Assembly: GCF_001625215.2 (NCBI RefSeq)
Contig: NC_030381.2
Coordinates: forward strand, 49,623,214-49,687,213
Origin: Daucus carota subsp. sativus
Taxonomy: Eukaryota; Streptophyta; Magnoliopsida; Apiales; Apiaceae
Reading direction: 5' to 3'
Length of the DNA: 64,000 nt
This document shows, piece after piece, positions 38,364-51,539 of this stretch; position 1 is the stretch's first letter, and each line of letters opens with the position of its first letter. Under the pieces are notes generated by a model. It saw only the letters and a program-made list of their open reading frames with translations. It searched no databases and was not told the origin of the DNA. Both the position numbers and the translations under genes were made by a program.

Positions 38364-41300
38364 TCATGTGCTATCTCTTTCACTCTCCCCTGTGGCAAGC
38401 TCCTCACCGGTGGCAGCGATTATCTGAAGCAGGAAAGGTAAACAAAATTTATGTCAGGAATAGGCTTTAGATCATCTTGTTCTTACTATAAAACAAATTA
38501 AACAATGTCAGTTACACGGTGACAACTTAAAATGGTGAACTGTATTTAAAGATTTTACTTTGGATTTGGCTTCTCTTCTACCTCACATATAACAGCTTTG
38601 GTTTATATATAAGAATTGGTAACTTTGTCTACATAACTAACAGTTCGATATCATAGTTATTAATGTTTGCACCTACACTACTTTGAGTTTAACAAGACTT
38701 GCATATTTTCTCAAGGCTTCAACGACAAACCCAACTAATTTGATGTCATTTGCAACCCTTTAAGAGACCTGAATGACTAGCGGGAAATACCACCATGTAA
38801 AGAAACTAAGGTGCAGTTTGGATTTGTTTTATGTTTTCAGGAACAACATTTTCATGTTTTCTGATTCTGGTTATGTATTTTCTGAAAACTTTTATTAAAA
38901 ACAGGGCCAAACACCACATCTGTTTTCTGAAAACGACAGAAAATAGTTCTTTGGTTATGAAGCCAAACAAGCACTAACACTCCAGTAACACGTATCCAAG
39001 AATCGACTATGAAGCTAGTTCTTAGCAGTCAAATGGATTATAAATACTATAGTACTCTAGGTTGGTGCAAGGCAATTATGCAATTATATCAATGCACACG
39101 GAAAAATTACAGATACCAGGTGTTGCAATCTTAGAAACACAAGCAGAAGCTGAAAATGAGAATTTCTATAGTTTTAGGCTCATGCTTCAAAGCTAATAAT
39201 ATAAGCATCATGACTCAAGCAGAAACAATGGATGAGAATTTATGTTTAAAAGAATGCCGAGGACAGACAAATTGGTTCATATTATAAATCAACCATGTTC
39301 CTGAACCACTGAAAGTCCACCAAGCAAGAAACTTTAGTCTCTGCAAATCACTGAAGATTATAAACAAAACCACCAGATTCAGCTCCAAAGAAAAAATATA
39401 ACCGCTAATTAAACAGAATAAAAAAAGAGTCCAGAGTACCTTAACTTATTAACTACATCATCCTTATTTAAACAGTTTCACTGCCATGTTCAACATCAAC
39501 ACGAGCCACTACTCTGCAAATACTTAACAGTGGTGAAATCATCACCTCAAGATCAGCACTTGTAATCCGTTCGATCTCATCATTCACAATAGATGACTTT
39601 TATATACCCATGTTACATATTGGTGGTTCACTAAGTTGAGAGTCCTTTTGAGTTTGAGTCATTTAGTAAACCAGAACCGACTTTCACAAAAACAACACAT
39701 CCTAATTAATGTAGTGAACTTCTCACTAATGACAAATCTATAGCATCATTTTATATCATTAATATACTGAGAAATTCTCAAATGGGCAAGTAGCTACAGA
39801 GCAAAACCATAGTAAGAGACAACAATTGCAGGCCACAAGCCTGATTTTCGAGGGTTAACTCCATTACAGACTTGGTTCAGAGGGGTAGTGAAATATTAAA
39901 GGTTACAACAGAATTCTCAACATAATGAGAAGCAAGATAAGTAGTCAAAAAGAAAGTGAATGCTTCCTGTAATTTAACCAGATAGGTATTATTTTCAAGT
40001 TAAATGTTTTCATAATATAAGGTACGACAACAACATATTTCAAGTTATACGTTTTAATAATATAAGGTACGGGCATGACATATTTCTTTTTGCGGAGTAA
40101 GCCATTAATTTTTACTATCAAGTACAAATGTTATATAACTGGATAGAAATTTGAGCAAGTGACCCCTAATATAGACTTGTTAGTGTAATATAAATGGAGA
40201 AAACAAAATTAACAGAAGGCCATATAGTCACCCACCAAGGTGAAAATATTCCTCAAGTCATACATTGCAAAATCCACTGAAAATCTCCACATTAAAAAGA
40301 ATTTCAAAACATTGTTGATATGGTAAATCCTTTAAAAACGTTATGATTGCTAAGTTTTCCAACATTAAGAAAAGTTACCTTGTCGCTTCTTGATAACTGC
40401 AGCAGCTTATTATACAATTTTTCACATTTTTCCTTGGCAGTGTTATATTGGTCATTGATCGCCTTGAATGCTACACGAGCCTTCTCTTTTTCTCTGTCCA
40501 ATTTCCTGAGTTCCGCTTCAGCATCAGATTGAGCCTCTTTGTATCGATCCCACTCTGCTGTCAGAATCTTGACTCTTTCTTCTTCCTCATGCAGCTCTTC
40601 CTGTAGCTTTAGTAATGCAACTGTCAGCTCTTCTCTTTTACACTTTATAGAACCAACATTAGTCTTGGCTTTAGACAATTTGTCTTCTGCATTGGATACT
40701 TTCTTCGTTACATCAGACACGTTCATCACTTGCTCATCATATCGATCCATTATGACCATGTCATTCCAACTTTCCTTCTCTCTCAAAAAAGATTCAAGCT
40801 CTTCTTGTTGTTCAATTAGTTTATCCACTTTACTCCTAAATAATGTATAATCATCACCTAATTCATGCAGTGCATAGTAACACCTATTAGCCAGAGTAAT
40901 CTTGCAATCGGTGCTCAAGTTGTTAGCTTCATTTGTGAGACGGGCCACCAACCGAGATTTTAATACAGATGCTGCATTGACAAGATGTTGGCGATCCTCT
41001 GGTAGCATTGTTTCTAGGGAAGATGGTTCCACTGTAGGTTCAAGCACAAAACGAAGCTCACTTTTTGGCTTTCCTTCCTCCATAGAAGAAGGAAGCCCTG
41101 CTGATACCCCATTTTTTAGGAAACCAGGTGGCATTTCAGGATCTTCACTAATTCGCCTTAATTCAGATTTTACAGTGCTTGCATTATTCTTCTTCTGAGG
41201 TGAATATCCCTCCATTCCCGTTTCATTTCCCTCATCACCATCCACAATCGTAGCATCTGAATCCGTTTTCTTTCTTTTACCATAGACTGAGGAGGTCTTT

Positions 41301-42172
41301 GTTTCACATTGAGATTCTATTTTCACCTCAACGACAGGAACTGATGGGGAATTTATTTGTGAGGGAGAAGCAGATCGAGTAGAGAGCTGAAGCCGGATGT
41401 GCTTTGGAAGCACAAATTGAACTTTATCATTATTGTTGTTCTTTAACAAGAGAGAAAACAACATCTTAGATTGCACAAACACTTGCAATGTATCATCTTT
41501 ATCTTTTATACTAAGTTCCTTACATAAATGATTAGCAATTATCATAAGAAACCTAGCATAATAGATAACTTTACTTCTCTTTCCCATCTCGCCTAATTTG
41601 AAACAGAATTCATAAAGCAACAAAGATCCAATGTCAATAGTCCTATTATACATCAAACTGTACGCAATTTTCTGCACAAACTTAATAATCGCATCAAATC
41701 CACCAGATTTCCCCGTGAAGACCCTTGTCAGAGTGTCGAAAAAGTAAGACCACTCCTTCCTAAGATACTTCCTACTAATCTGACCCAACTGAGAGGTCTT
41801 CGAAGCATACTTGATAGAATACAACATTATACTAAGCTCCTCATCACTAGGCAAATTTTCAAAGCAAGAATTAGGCAAATGAAGTGCTTCATTAATCACA
41901 GAGGGAGTAATGACATAAGATTTACCCTTGATTTTAAGTTTGATTTGACTAACAGAGCAGCATGCAGTGTTCCACATTTCTTGAACTATTTCAGCATAGA
42001 TTGTCGGGCTTGCGGTGAGAGCATAACTGAGTGGAGAGATCTTCAAGAAATCCATGAGGGGGTGGAAGTCTGCATGGACTGATTCTTTGTCTAGAAATGC
42101 AACATGATTAGTGACTGCATATTCTACTCGGCCTGATGGACTTGAACATGTGGTTGATTGTTTGGGCGCCAT
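38364..42172 (-). CDS. Coiled-coil protein with gag-like N-terminal domain, copy 1
   Basis: The main exon 42172-40379 gives 598 residues. A GT donor follows (GACAAG|GTAACT) and a plausible last exon 38423-38364 adds IIAATGEELATGESERDST and a stop, for 617 residues. Reading through the donor instead would give 622 residues. Residues about 40-260 form a domain with YALTASPTIYAEIVQEMWNTA and LHLPNSCFENLPSDEE. From memory it resembles a domain that opens polyproteins of some plant, notably Asteraceae, LTR retroelements. The middle is low-complexity with basic nuclear-signal-like clusters (GKRKK). Residues about 410-600 are heptad-rich coiled coil. The function is unknown. No reverse transcriptase, integrase or flanking long repeat is seen, so I treat it as a host gene possibly of retroelement origin; it looks whole. 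Confidence 0.65.
38810..38974. mobile_element. Tourist/Harbinger-like MITE
   Basis: TAA direct repeats (38807-38809 and 38975-38977) flank a 165-bp block with ends GGTGCAGTTTGGATTTG and (reversed) GTGCTTGTTTGGCTTC. TTTTCTGAAAA motifs are mirrored inside. A 3-bp TAA target and GTGCTTGTTTGG-like ends fit PIF/Harbinger MITEs. It lies in the long intron proposed for the coiled-coil gene, copy 1. Confidence 0.72.
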
Positions 42173-44554
42173 TGTTTAGTGATTCGAAATGTTCAAAAGC
42201 TTGATCAAGAAGCTCAGTGGTTAATTTTGAGAGAGGGTATAGAATCTAGGACATTTTGTTAGACGTTTAGAATTCCAAGTACATAGACATTAAAGATGAT
42301 AGATTCTACATCCGAATGTACGTCAAACAATGGGCATTTCGAAAATGTGCTCGAGGAAAAGTATTGTTTAGTTGTTAATTTATTTGTTTGAACATTTTTT
42401 TATGATTTTTAAAATGTTCTAGGTAGATCAATGACTTTCTTAATATTTTTTAAATATATCATAAAAATACCAATTTATATTTATATTTATAATTAAAAAT
42501 ATTAATTTTATTTTGTGTCGGGGTTATTCTAAACTTAAAAGTCCTTAAACAAAAAAAAATCAAGTAATATAAATATTAATAAGTTTTTTGGAAAAAAAAC
42601 CCAAAAGTTGTCATTCATCCAATTCATCCAATATTAAGAAGGCGAAATCAATTTTCTTAGGAGTATGCACCATGCGGTTTAAGATAATTTCTTATTAATT
42701 TATTTAAAACCCACTACAAAATGGTTAAAACTTAAAAACTACAAAAATTTAGAGAAACAAAGCCACATGTGCACATGCACAGTAAAAACTGGGATCTTGG
42801 CCATATCAATATTTCATACTTCAAGTGTTTGCAAGCTAGCTATCCGATACAAAGATCAAGATATTTTTTCTCTACTGACATCTGAGCATTATTTCGAAGT
42901 TGGTTATTTAAAGGAGGCTTAAATGTATGGAAGCCAAGACTACAATTATAAGCATTCTGGTTTCTTGAGCTGCTTCTTAGTTGTCAGATGAATTTTAAAC
43001 AACCAGTTGATGTTAGGAACATTAAAAAGATTACAATCCACAGATAGCAGAACACTGCAATCTCAGAATCAAAAGCAAGCGAAAGCCGGAAGTATCTCTA
43101 CCAATATTCAGTACATAATTTAATACTGAGTATCACATAACTGAGCAGAAGTTGTGAATGTGATACTGCCAGAACTAAGGATAAAATGCAAAAGTGAGCA
43201 TCATAACTCAAGCAGAAGCCAGAGATGGAAACTTGTATTGTTTCATATGATGCATCGACCATGTTCTCCAACCAAGAAGGGATCACTAAACACGAAAGTT
43301 AAAACTAAACAAATGACTATAGTAATATGAAAAACTATACAAATGATTCTATTAATATGAAAAACAAACGTGCTCCTGGATAATATCTTCAAGTTGAGCT
43401 AATTATTAAAAACCATAAACCATTTTGGACCCTAGACAACACTGACAACAGGATTAATATATAGCCACTAAGCAAACAGTAATAGTGCAATTAGACCCTA
43501 GACATTCATAACTGCATGTCTACCTCCTTAAACACTTCCACCATCAAGTTTAACATTATACAGAAGTCAAAAGACCTGATTTCTTAAAGTGGTGAAGGCT
43601 TGGCCAAAGATCAATGTCACCAGATAAACCTCACATTTACTCAATGTAAAATACCCAATGCATATTAAGCAATGCAGTACTGAACTTCACACATTAAGTC
43701 TAAGTAATTCAACTAAAAGCCGATATAAAGTGCAAAACATCTTCTTTCTTTTACGTTACTAGGAAATTCTGCGGTGGACAAGTTGCTATGTAGTAAGAAC
43801 ATACTAAGATGATGGCCAACAACACCAGGAAGGTACTTCAGATGAAAAGGCCATTTCAGAAGAGACGCCTAGTGCGGTCCAGAATCCTGATCTTCACAGG
43901 GGGGCAGGACTCCAAAAGAGACCTGTTCAGGTGACACGAATGGGGGAAATAACATTTAGGTCAAACCAGAATTCTTAAAAATTATAAAATACAAAACTAC
44001 AAACTTGGAAGGAAACTGGCTGTTGATAATCAGAAAAGTTATCTATAAAGTTTAACAATGCAATAAAATATATGACGACAATTAATGACATAAATATTTA
44101 AACTATGAAGTACATAATGTATACTTCAAAAGAATAACTGAACAATTGACAGCTAAATTAGCTAATATAGACTTGTTACAGTCTCATCTAAGTGATAACT
44201 TTACCAACCACCACAAATCTATACACACACCTGCCGAAACCCCTTAAATCACACACACACACACACAGAGCAGAAACCTTAATATAACCTGTCACAGGTA
44301 ATTACGACACATTTAATATGGTAAATCCCATATAAAATAATTATTTTAAAATTTCCCAAACTACCCTGAGACTTTTAACCTTAACAGTCAAAATTAACGG
44401 AAAGGGTGCAAAGTGATGCGCCAAAAATAGTAAAGGGATGCATAGTGCAATTATACAAAGTATAAGTAATAAAGTGCATTTAGCTCAAACCAGTGTGATG
44501 CAAAACGGAGTTAACTCTTATTATAATTTTAAACACCAAGTAAACTTTACCTCG
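42173..44554. other. Spacer between the two coiled-coil paralogues
   Basis: This spacer holds the upstream flank of copy 1 and the downstream flank of copy 2. Short segments (AGCATCATAACTCAAGCAGAA near 43198, ACCATGTTCTCCAACCA near 43259) match the copy 1 flank near 39206 and 39293, so the tandem duplication included non-coding DNA. A CA microsatellite lies at about 44252-44267. No further gene is supported. Confidence 0.6.
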
Positions 44555-46303
44555 TCACTTCCCAACAGACTGCATCAACTGATTACTCATTCTCTCGTAT
44601 TCTTTCTTGGCATTATTATATTGCCCATTGATTGCCTCAAATTCCTTGTAAGCCTCCTTCTTCTCTGCGACCAATTTCTCAAATTTAGCTTCAACATCAG
44701 AATGATCCGCTTTGCATATATCCCTCTCTTCTGTCAGTGTCTTAACTCGCTCTTCTTCGTCAGACAACTCCTCTCTAAGCCTCAGTAATGCAGCTTTTAT
44801 CTCTTCTTTTTTATTCTTAGCCCTTGACAATTTCTCTTCAGTGCCTGATAACTTCTTTGTCATATTAGATAGCGACACAACTTGCTGACTATAACGAGCC
44901 TTTATGTCCTGGTCATTCCAGTTGTCCTTGTTTCTAGCAGCATCTTCTAGCTTCTGGTGTTGTCCAATGAGTTTATGAACTTTCCTTCTAATAGATGTAT
45001 AATCATCTCCTAATCCCCTCAGTGTATTGTAACACCTATCAGCAAGATCATTCATGTCCTCGGTCCTCAATTTCTCAGCAGAACTTGTGAGCTGGGCCAC
45101 CAACTGACATTTTAATACAGATGCTGCATTCATGAGTTGTTCACGATCATCAGGCAAGACTTCTTGAGAATTTTGTTCCAGTGAAGGTTCGACTGGAGGG
45201 AGGTCACATTTTGGATATTCTTCCTCCGAAGAAGTGAGTTCCACTACCGGTACCCTATTCCTAGTTACTCGAGGTGTTCCATGATCTACACTGAATAGCC
45301 TTCTTGCAGGTTTTACAACATCTGCAGCCATTTTCTTCAGAGGTGGATTTATCTCCGCTGCTGCTCCAATTTCCTCACTCCCCTCCACCGTTATAGACTC
45401 ATAGTATGTGGTTATAGTAGGCAAATTAGTTCTCTTTCTTTTACCATTTTGAGATACCGATGAGGAGGTGCCTTTTGTTCTAGATTTAGATTTAGGAGAA
45501 GGAGATAGAGTAGAGAGTTGTATTTGAATGTGCCGTGGAAGCACAAAATCAACATTACCATTTAAATTATTCTTGACCAACTGAGCGAACAAACGCTTAG
45601 CTTGCACACATACTTGTAATTGATCATCTTTATTCTTAATACTAAGATCCTTTTGTAAATGATTAGCAATAATCATAAAAAATCTAGCATAATATATGAT
45701 TTTACCTCTCTTCACCATATCACCTAATTTGTAAGAGAATTCATTAAGCAGTAAAGATCCAATGTTAATTGCTCTCCCATAAATCAGGCTGTATGCAATT
45801 TTTTGAACATACGTAGTTATGGAATCAAATCCACTGCATTTCCCTGTAAAGACCTTTATCAGAGTGTCGAAAAAATACGACCACTCCTTTCTAAGATATG
45901 GTCTTCTTACTTGGCCTAAATGTGAGATTTCTGAAGCATACTTAATAGAATTTAACATGGAAATAATCTCCTCATCAGTAGGCAGGGTTTCGAAGTTAGC
46001 ATTAGGCAAATGAAGTGCTTCATTTATCAGAGAGGGAGTGATGGTGTAAGATTTACCGTTGATTTTGAGCTTTATTTCTGCCTCAGAGCAGCATGCAGTG
46101 TTCCACATTTCTTGAACTATTTCAGCATAGATTGTTGGGCTTGCGGTGAGAGCATAAGTGACTGGAGAGATCTTCAAGAAATCCATAAGGGGATGAAAGT
46201 CTTTATGCACTGATTCTTTCTCCATAAAAGCAACATAGTTTGTGGAGGCGTATTCCACTTTCCCTGATGAACTGAAAGATGTAGCGGATTCTTTTTTCAC
46301 CAT
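44555..46303 (-). CDS. Coiled-coil protein with gag-like N-terminal domain, copy 2
   Basis: A single long exon encodes 582 residues, a tandem paralogue of the gene at 38364-42172 with about 60-70% identity in the N-terminal domain by eye (YALTASPTIYAEIVQEMWNTACCS is shared). The order is the same: N-terminal domain to about 260, a basic Ser/Thr/Pro-rich middle (GKRKRTN), then a strongly charged coiled coil from about 390 to 575 (EELSDEEERVKTLTEERD and similar heptads). Divergence is concentrated in the middle linker, while the domain and the coiled coil are kept. The ends differ slightly between paralogues; both finish near a candidate 5' splice site. The function is unknown; pairing through the coiled coil is a reasonable guess. 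Confidence 0.68.
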   Translation of the reverse strand: MVKKESATSFSSSGKVEYASTNYVAFMEKESVHKDFHPLMDFLKISPVTYALTASPTIYAEIVQEMWNTACCSEAEIKLKINGKSYTITPSLINEALHLPNANFETLPTDEEIISMLNSIKYASEISHLGQVRRPYLRKEWSYFFDTLIKVFTGKCSGFDSITTYVQKIAYSLIYGRAINIGSLLLNEFSYKLGDMVKRGKIIYYARFFMIIANHLQKDLSIKNKDDQLQVCVQAKRLFAQLVKNNLNGNVDFVLPRHIQIQLSTLSPSPKSKSRTKGTSSSVSQNGKRKRTNLPTITTYYESITVEGSEEIGAAAEINPPLKKMAADVVKPARRLFSVDHGTPRVTRNRVPVVELTSSEEEYPKCDLPPVEPSLEQNSQEVLPDDREQLMNAASVLKCQLVAQLTSSAEKLRTEDMNDLADRCYNTLRGLGDDYTSIRRKVHKLIGQHQKLEDAARNKDNWNDQDIKARYSQQVVSLSNMTKKLSGTEEKLSRAKNKKEEIKAALLRLREELSDEEERVKTLTEERDICKADHSDVEAKFEKLVAEKKEAYKEFEAINGQYNNAKKEYERMSNQLMQSVGK

Positions 46304-47144
46304 TGTTAATGAGTCAAACCTTCAGAGACCTTTATCAGGAAGCTCAAAGGTTGAGTTTGAGAGGAGGGGTGTTATTAAAGCTGTTAGTAGGGAATTTTAT
46401 TGCACAAAGAAAAAATGAAATTAACTGAGTGTTCTTTTTGTTCAGGAGAGTGTACATCAGACGTTTAAGATTCCGAGACCCCTTTTACATGTCAAATTTT
46501 GAGGAAAAAAACACACATTCTATAATCTTTTTTCTTGAATACATCTGACTATGTCTTGAAAATGGTAGAATATGACAAATTAATGTCTTAAAAACATATA
46601 CTCCATCATACGATTATATTTATCAAACTCACGCATGTTCAACAAATTTTACATAAAATGTTCAATTAAACCAACTCCATTATAGATGCTCCAAGTTTTT
46701 TTCCAATTTTGTAACTAATAACCCTTTGGAGTTCTTCTCGCCATTCATATCAACAGTTTTTCTTTCTTCAAAATCATAATTATAAATGTTCGAAGAATTT
46801 TAATTACTCTCTCCATCCCAATTTAGATGAGTTTTTTGCTCATTTCACACATATTAAGGAGAATTAAATGATTGTTCTTTTTTCCATCTCTACCCATATT
46901 TATTATGTTGACTTTCCATAGTATTAGCTTGATTGTTCATTGAAAATGATAAACAAGAAATGGCAAGAGTGGAAGATTGTTGATAAATGTACATAGAAAA
47001 GAGAGAGGCTCAACTATTTTGGGATATATTTTTTTTCTCAAAATGGGTCATCTAATTTGGGATGGACGGAGTATAATTTATATTCTGAGAATTTTTGAAA
47101 ACCGATTATATATCCTTGTTCATTACAAAATAGTAAAAATAATG
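46304..47144. other. Upstream flank of coiled-coil copy 2
   Basis: AT-rich DNA with one Stowaway MITE (46807-47071). No gene is seen. Confidence 0.55.
46807..47071. mobile_element. Stowaway-type MITE
   Basis: The ends CTCTCTCCATCCCAATTTAG and (reversed) CTCCGTCCATCCCAAATTAG have TA on both sides (46805-46806, 47072-47073). It is 265 bp with no coding capacity. Confidence 0.9.
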
Positions 47145-47574
47145 TTATTTTGTAATTACTGTGATTGTATGAAATCGATCCGGTAATCTTATGTACTAAC
47201 TCCAAAATTATAACCAAAGTTATATTTTTCCTCTTTATTATATTTATTATTAGTTTTTTACATCAAGAATATGATATATTGTAATTAGTTACTTTTTTAT
47301 ACCAATGAGACAAATATATGTGTGTGTGTGTAAAAGAATCTCAACAAAATTTATATTACAAACCCGGATGAATAATTTGTTTGGACAATTTTTTTCTAGG
47401 ACTCTGAGTTCAAAAAGAAATCTTTTCAATACTATGATTATCAAATTTTTGAATTTGTGTAATGTATAAATACATGACAGCTTAGGTGACATTATGTGTG
47501 AAACTAGAGATGATATATGTGATACTGCTGGTTTCAGCTATTTGTCTTTCTAGTAGCGATACATGTATTATGTA

Positions 47575-48913
47575 TAGTTGTCTGCAACAACTTATTTACA
47601 AACCATTTGCCAGGAGTCCTGCATATAATTCAGCAAGAATGCAACTAGTAGTCCATAAATCTCCGCCACTACCATAAGAACTGGCACCAAGCAAGAGTAC
47701 CAACACGATTTGCAAAATGCCAGACTTGTTCTGGATCGTAATAGTTTGCCAAACCAAAGTCTGCTATCTTCAAATTCCATTGTTGTCAAGCAAAAGATTG
47801 GAGCCTTTAATGTCACGATGCAGAATGCCCTGACTGTGGCAATAGTCAAGTCCACAAAATAGCCTCATGCATCATTTGATCTGCAAAAGTTGAGTTCAAT
47901 TATACATGATATGACGATGTAAACTCTAAAACTTATATCTTAATTAATCAAAGTCTCAAATACACCTCTAATAAGGCACAACTCTGTCTCAAATTGTGTT
48001 TCAACAAGTCTGAAGAGATCCGAGAAAATCTAATTTCACACTAAGAAAAAATAGTGACATGTCTTTTTTCCCTAAATATCATTTTACACCTAAAAGTGGA
48101 AGAAATTATCAAGGATTAACAACAACTAATTCGTTTTAATCCACCACCTTCATAATCAGATAAAAGGGTACAATATAAGAAATGAAAATTGAGGTATGTA
48201 TATACTGTATTGATGAACCCACTTCCACAAACACACGAGCATTATGCGTGCATAGTTTATCATACAAACTCTGGCATAGCCTATTGCACAAATTTTGCAG
48301 GAATACCTGAGGTTCAGTAGACTTTAGACCAGGGCGAAATGTAATTCCTGCAAGATTGTTGAATGTTATTTTCTTCAAAGCAACAATCTTCTTTTTTTCC
48401 AGATCAAGAGTCCGATAAACTATGTTATAATCGTCTTCTCTTATCTGCAAAAGAAAATAAAGTTGCTCAAAAACACAAGACTCAAATAAGATTTTAACCT
48501 GCAGATGGGACATCGAATATCCATTAGGCTATAATATCACATTTAACCTGCAGATGTAAGAACATTACATATGACCAAATAAACTTTTCATAATGATAAA
48601 ATGCAACAAAGAGAAACACCATGGAAAAGGAGCATACGTTATCTAAAATGTGAAAAGACTTCTCTTTTCTTGGCACCCATCCCATGAGATCTTCACCACC
48701 ATCTTTAACCACCCATGAAACCCACCCTACTGCAACCAACCCTGCTTTACTACTTTTAATAATTCCTCCGAAGCTACAATGGTACCCATGAAAAACACAC
48801 TGTGCCTGATTCCTTTCATTCTCAATATTCCTAGCATGCACAGTGATAGGAGTGATTTCCTGCTTATCATTATACCTTGACCTCCCTTCACTGGGCATCG
48901 GTAAACTTTCCAC
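47575..48913 (-). pseudogene. Pseudogene of a CDKC/At1g54610-like Ser/Thr kinase, copy A
   Basis: Recognisable exons on the minus strand are 48913-48638 (GLVAVGWVSWVVKDGGEDL, GWVPRKEKSFHILDN), 48444-48307 (YNIVYRTLDLEKKKIVALKK) and 47880 to about 47575 ([19 protein letters not shown]). The domain order matches plant CDKC-like kinases of the At1g54610 type. The glycine loop is lost (IREDDYNIVY instead of IGxGTYxxVY). About 50 residues between the VALKK lobe and the AGITFRPGLK segment are missing. The third exon has TGA two codons in, a 1-base loss before the DFG region and a deletion of about 25 bases relative to copy B. Even if transcribed it cannot encode an active kinase. Confidence 0.85.
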
Positions 48914-50535
48914 CGGCTTTTATTCACAATTAACCTCAGGAGCAAATGATTTACAACAATTATTCAAAGATGCACCTTGAAACAATCAACCCCACGAAAA
49001 AAAACAAGTCCCTAACACTTTACTCCTAATACTCCTCTTCTTTGTTAAAAACACCCTGCAACAGCCTCACAAAACATATTCAGTATCAATAACAATCATA
49101 ATCCAATCAAGAAGAGTATCCTAAAACACAACTAATTAATTAGATGCCATCTATAGAACAAAAATCGAACCGAGTACCGAAACCAGTAATAATAATCAAA
49201 ATCTACTCAGTAAGTGTACCTTTTGGAAGGAAAGATATGAGTTATAGAAGCAAGAATTCAGAGTTTTTGAGCTTTGTTGGAGAAGAAACCAAGTATACAT
49301 AGGGATAATAAAATTTATTGATGATCTCTCTCCCAAAGATATCACTATTTATAACAAAATTGATCTATGTAAAACGTGTACGTGGAGGTGTATGTAATTA
49401 TGAAATTTCGGCCGTTCTTGAGTAACGGATGCTTTATATAAAGAGAAGCCCACTGTTTTTATATAATAGTTGTTCCCGGATATTGTTCTCTTCTAGTCTC
49501 ACATCACGCGCGTGAACGTTCGTCGCTCTTAGAATATATTTTTTCTTATAAAAGAATGATTTAATAATCTTTATTCCAGTAACAAGAGTAAAAAATCAAC
49601 TTGATTATTGTTAATCCCTTTTATAAAATTTTAAAATTCTAGATATATATTTTCTCTCATTCTTTCTCCAAATTTTCAGTTCCCTTATTTCATATGTTAA
49701 ATCTAAATTTTAGATAACCAATATAGAGAATAATATATAAAAATAATATTATAATTCAAGAATAGTTATTATATATATAATTTTAGACAACAAATGCAAA
49801 AAAAATGCAAAAAACATGTATGGAGATACTCGTGTATCTTCTTAAGTATGTTATATCTTACATAAAACTAAAATTAGAATAGACGATATATTCATGAGAT
49901 TAAATTTTCAGTGATTACTTAAAAATTCATTTGAATTAATCAATTTAGTTAATTATCTAAAATATAGATGATGAGTTGATATACAAAACACTATTCTCTA
50001 TATCTATATCTCCAACATTATCGGACATATAATATAAAGAGTTAATATATAGATGAATAATTTATTCTCACCAATTTAACTAATTTAATCAGGATTGTAT
50101 AATTGAATCCGCTTTTAAATTGGTTGATTTTGTTTGATTTTATAATAGTTTAATTTATTAATTTACATTATTTTATTTGAAAATAGTATATTATGAATGC
50201 GTCTTTATATAACAAATCATTGAAATTCAAAATTTCATGATTAATACATAAGCAAGGTTTCTAAAGAGCACAAAACATAAATTATTATTTTGCTAAACTT
50301 ATTTAATTAATAAGGATGATAAAGTAATACATGTTTAAAAACTAAATGTATTATAACTTTATAATAAATACTCTTATATTCTACGCGCCAGACAATGCAG
50401 TCAGATTAAACTCGATCACCAAATTTCAGTTACACTTTGTAAAGATATATTATCATATCCATTACGTCTTCATACTTTTTGCTTTATTTTACTTAACTTT
50501 CTATGTTTGGAGTTCGTTCTTATCACATATCTTTA

Positions 50536-50733
50536 CTATTCATTCTTATCACAATATTACGTGGATAACTGCTGGATATGTGTTAATGTGATCTTCGATA
50601 GCAACTCTTTTGTAAACGTGTATGATATGGGTTACTATTCATTCTTATCACAATATTACGTGGATAACAGTTGGATATGGGTTAATGTGATCTTCGATAG
50701 CAATTTTTTTGTAAATATGTACGATATGGGTTA
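50536..50733. repeat. 99-bp tandem repeat, two copies (unit A)
   Basis: CTATTCATTCTTATCACAAT begins at 50536 and again at 50635, and the following 79 bases (TACGTGGATAAC, GTGATCTTCGATAGCAA, TATGATATGGG) also repeat. The copies differ at several positions, and the same pair exists in unit B, so this repeat predates the large duplication. Confidence 0.92.
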
Positions 50734-51539
50734 CAATACGGCCCTGCACCCTACAATATTATGAACAATAAAGGCCCACAAGAAAAAAATCCCACTTATT
50801 AAGGTATTTTATAATTTATTAATTATTTTTGTAATAAATTAATAAGGATTAATGAAAGCCCAATAGACGTCCATGATTGAGATACGTGGGCTATGAAACC
50901 TTAAGGCACGATCCCCAGCCCTGTCAGGCCCGTACCTCAAATTCTTAGTCTAAATTGGCGTCTCATAAAAAGATCCAGAATCTTAGAATTCTAAATGGAT
51001 TTTTATTCACAGTCTCACAGATAACTACCCGAGTTTTAAATAATCACCAACGACTGATCAAAGATGAAATCTATCTTATTACAAACTTTAACACCTATTT
51101 CTACTCTATCTCAAACACCCGAAATATCTATATAAAAAGTCGTAGTCCTCAAAACTAGAACTAAAATTTTTAACTTGATTCTTTGCAAACACAAAGATAC
51201 ACAGATATCTCGTAAGCACCCGGTTTAGTCCCAAAATACGAGAGTGCAGCTAGATTAACGTCAATGAATAGAATTTTTTGATTATCAACTGTGAATAATT
51301 TTTTCAATACAAGTTAGTTCCATATTACAAATCCGGATCCGTCACTGTCAGCAATTATATACAGACACCGCTTTGCTAACAATATACCACATTTCAAAAG
51401 ATAGTGTAACAGCATAAAAGATCTGTGGAAAGAAGGAAAGTATAGGTCTGATTAAAATGTAACCAAAAACATATCATATTGAACAGTCCCAGGATTAAAA
51501 TGACAAACCTTGATGCCTCAACTCTTCAACAGTCCCAGG

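Noticed and set aside
50740-51260. Possible solo long terminal repeat in unit A (and its counterpart in unit B)
   Set aside because: No TG...CA boundary with a 5-bp target duplication, primer-binding site or polypurine tract was recognised.
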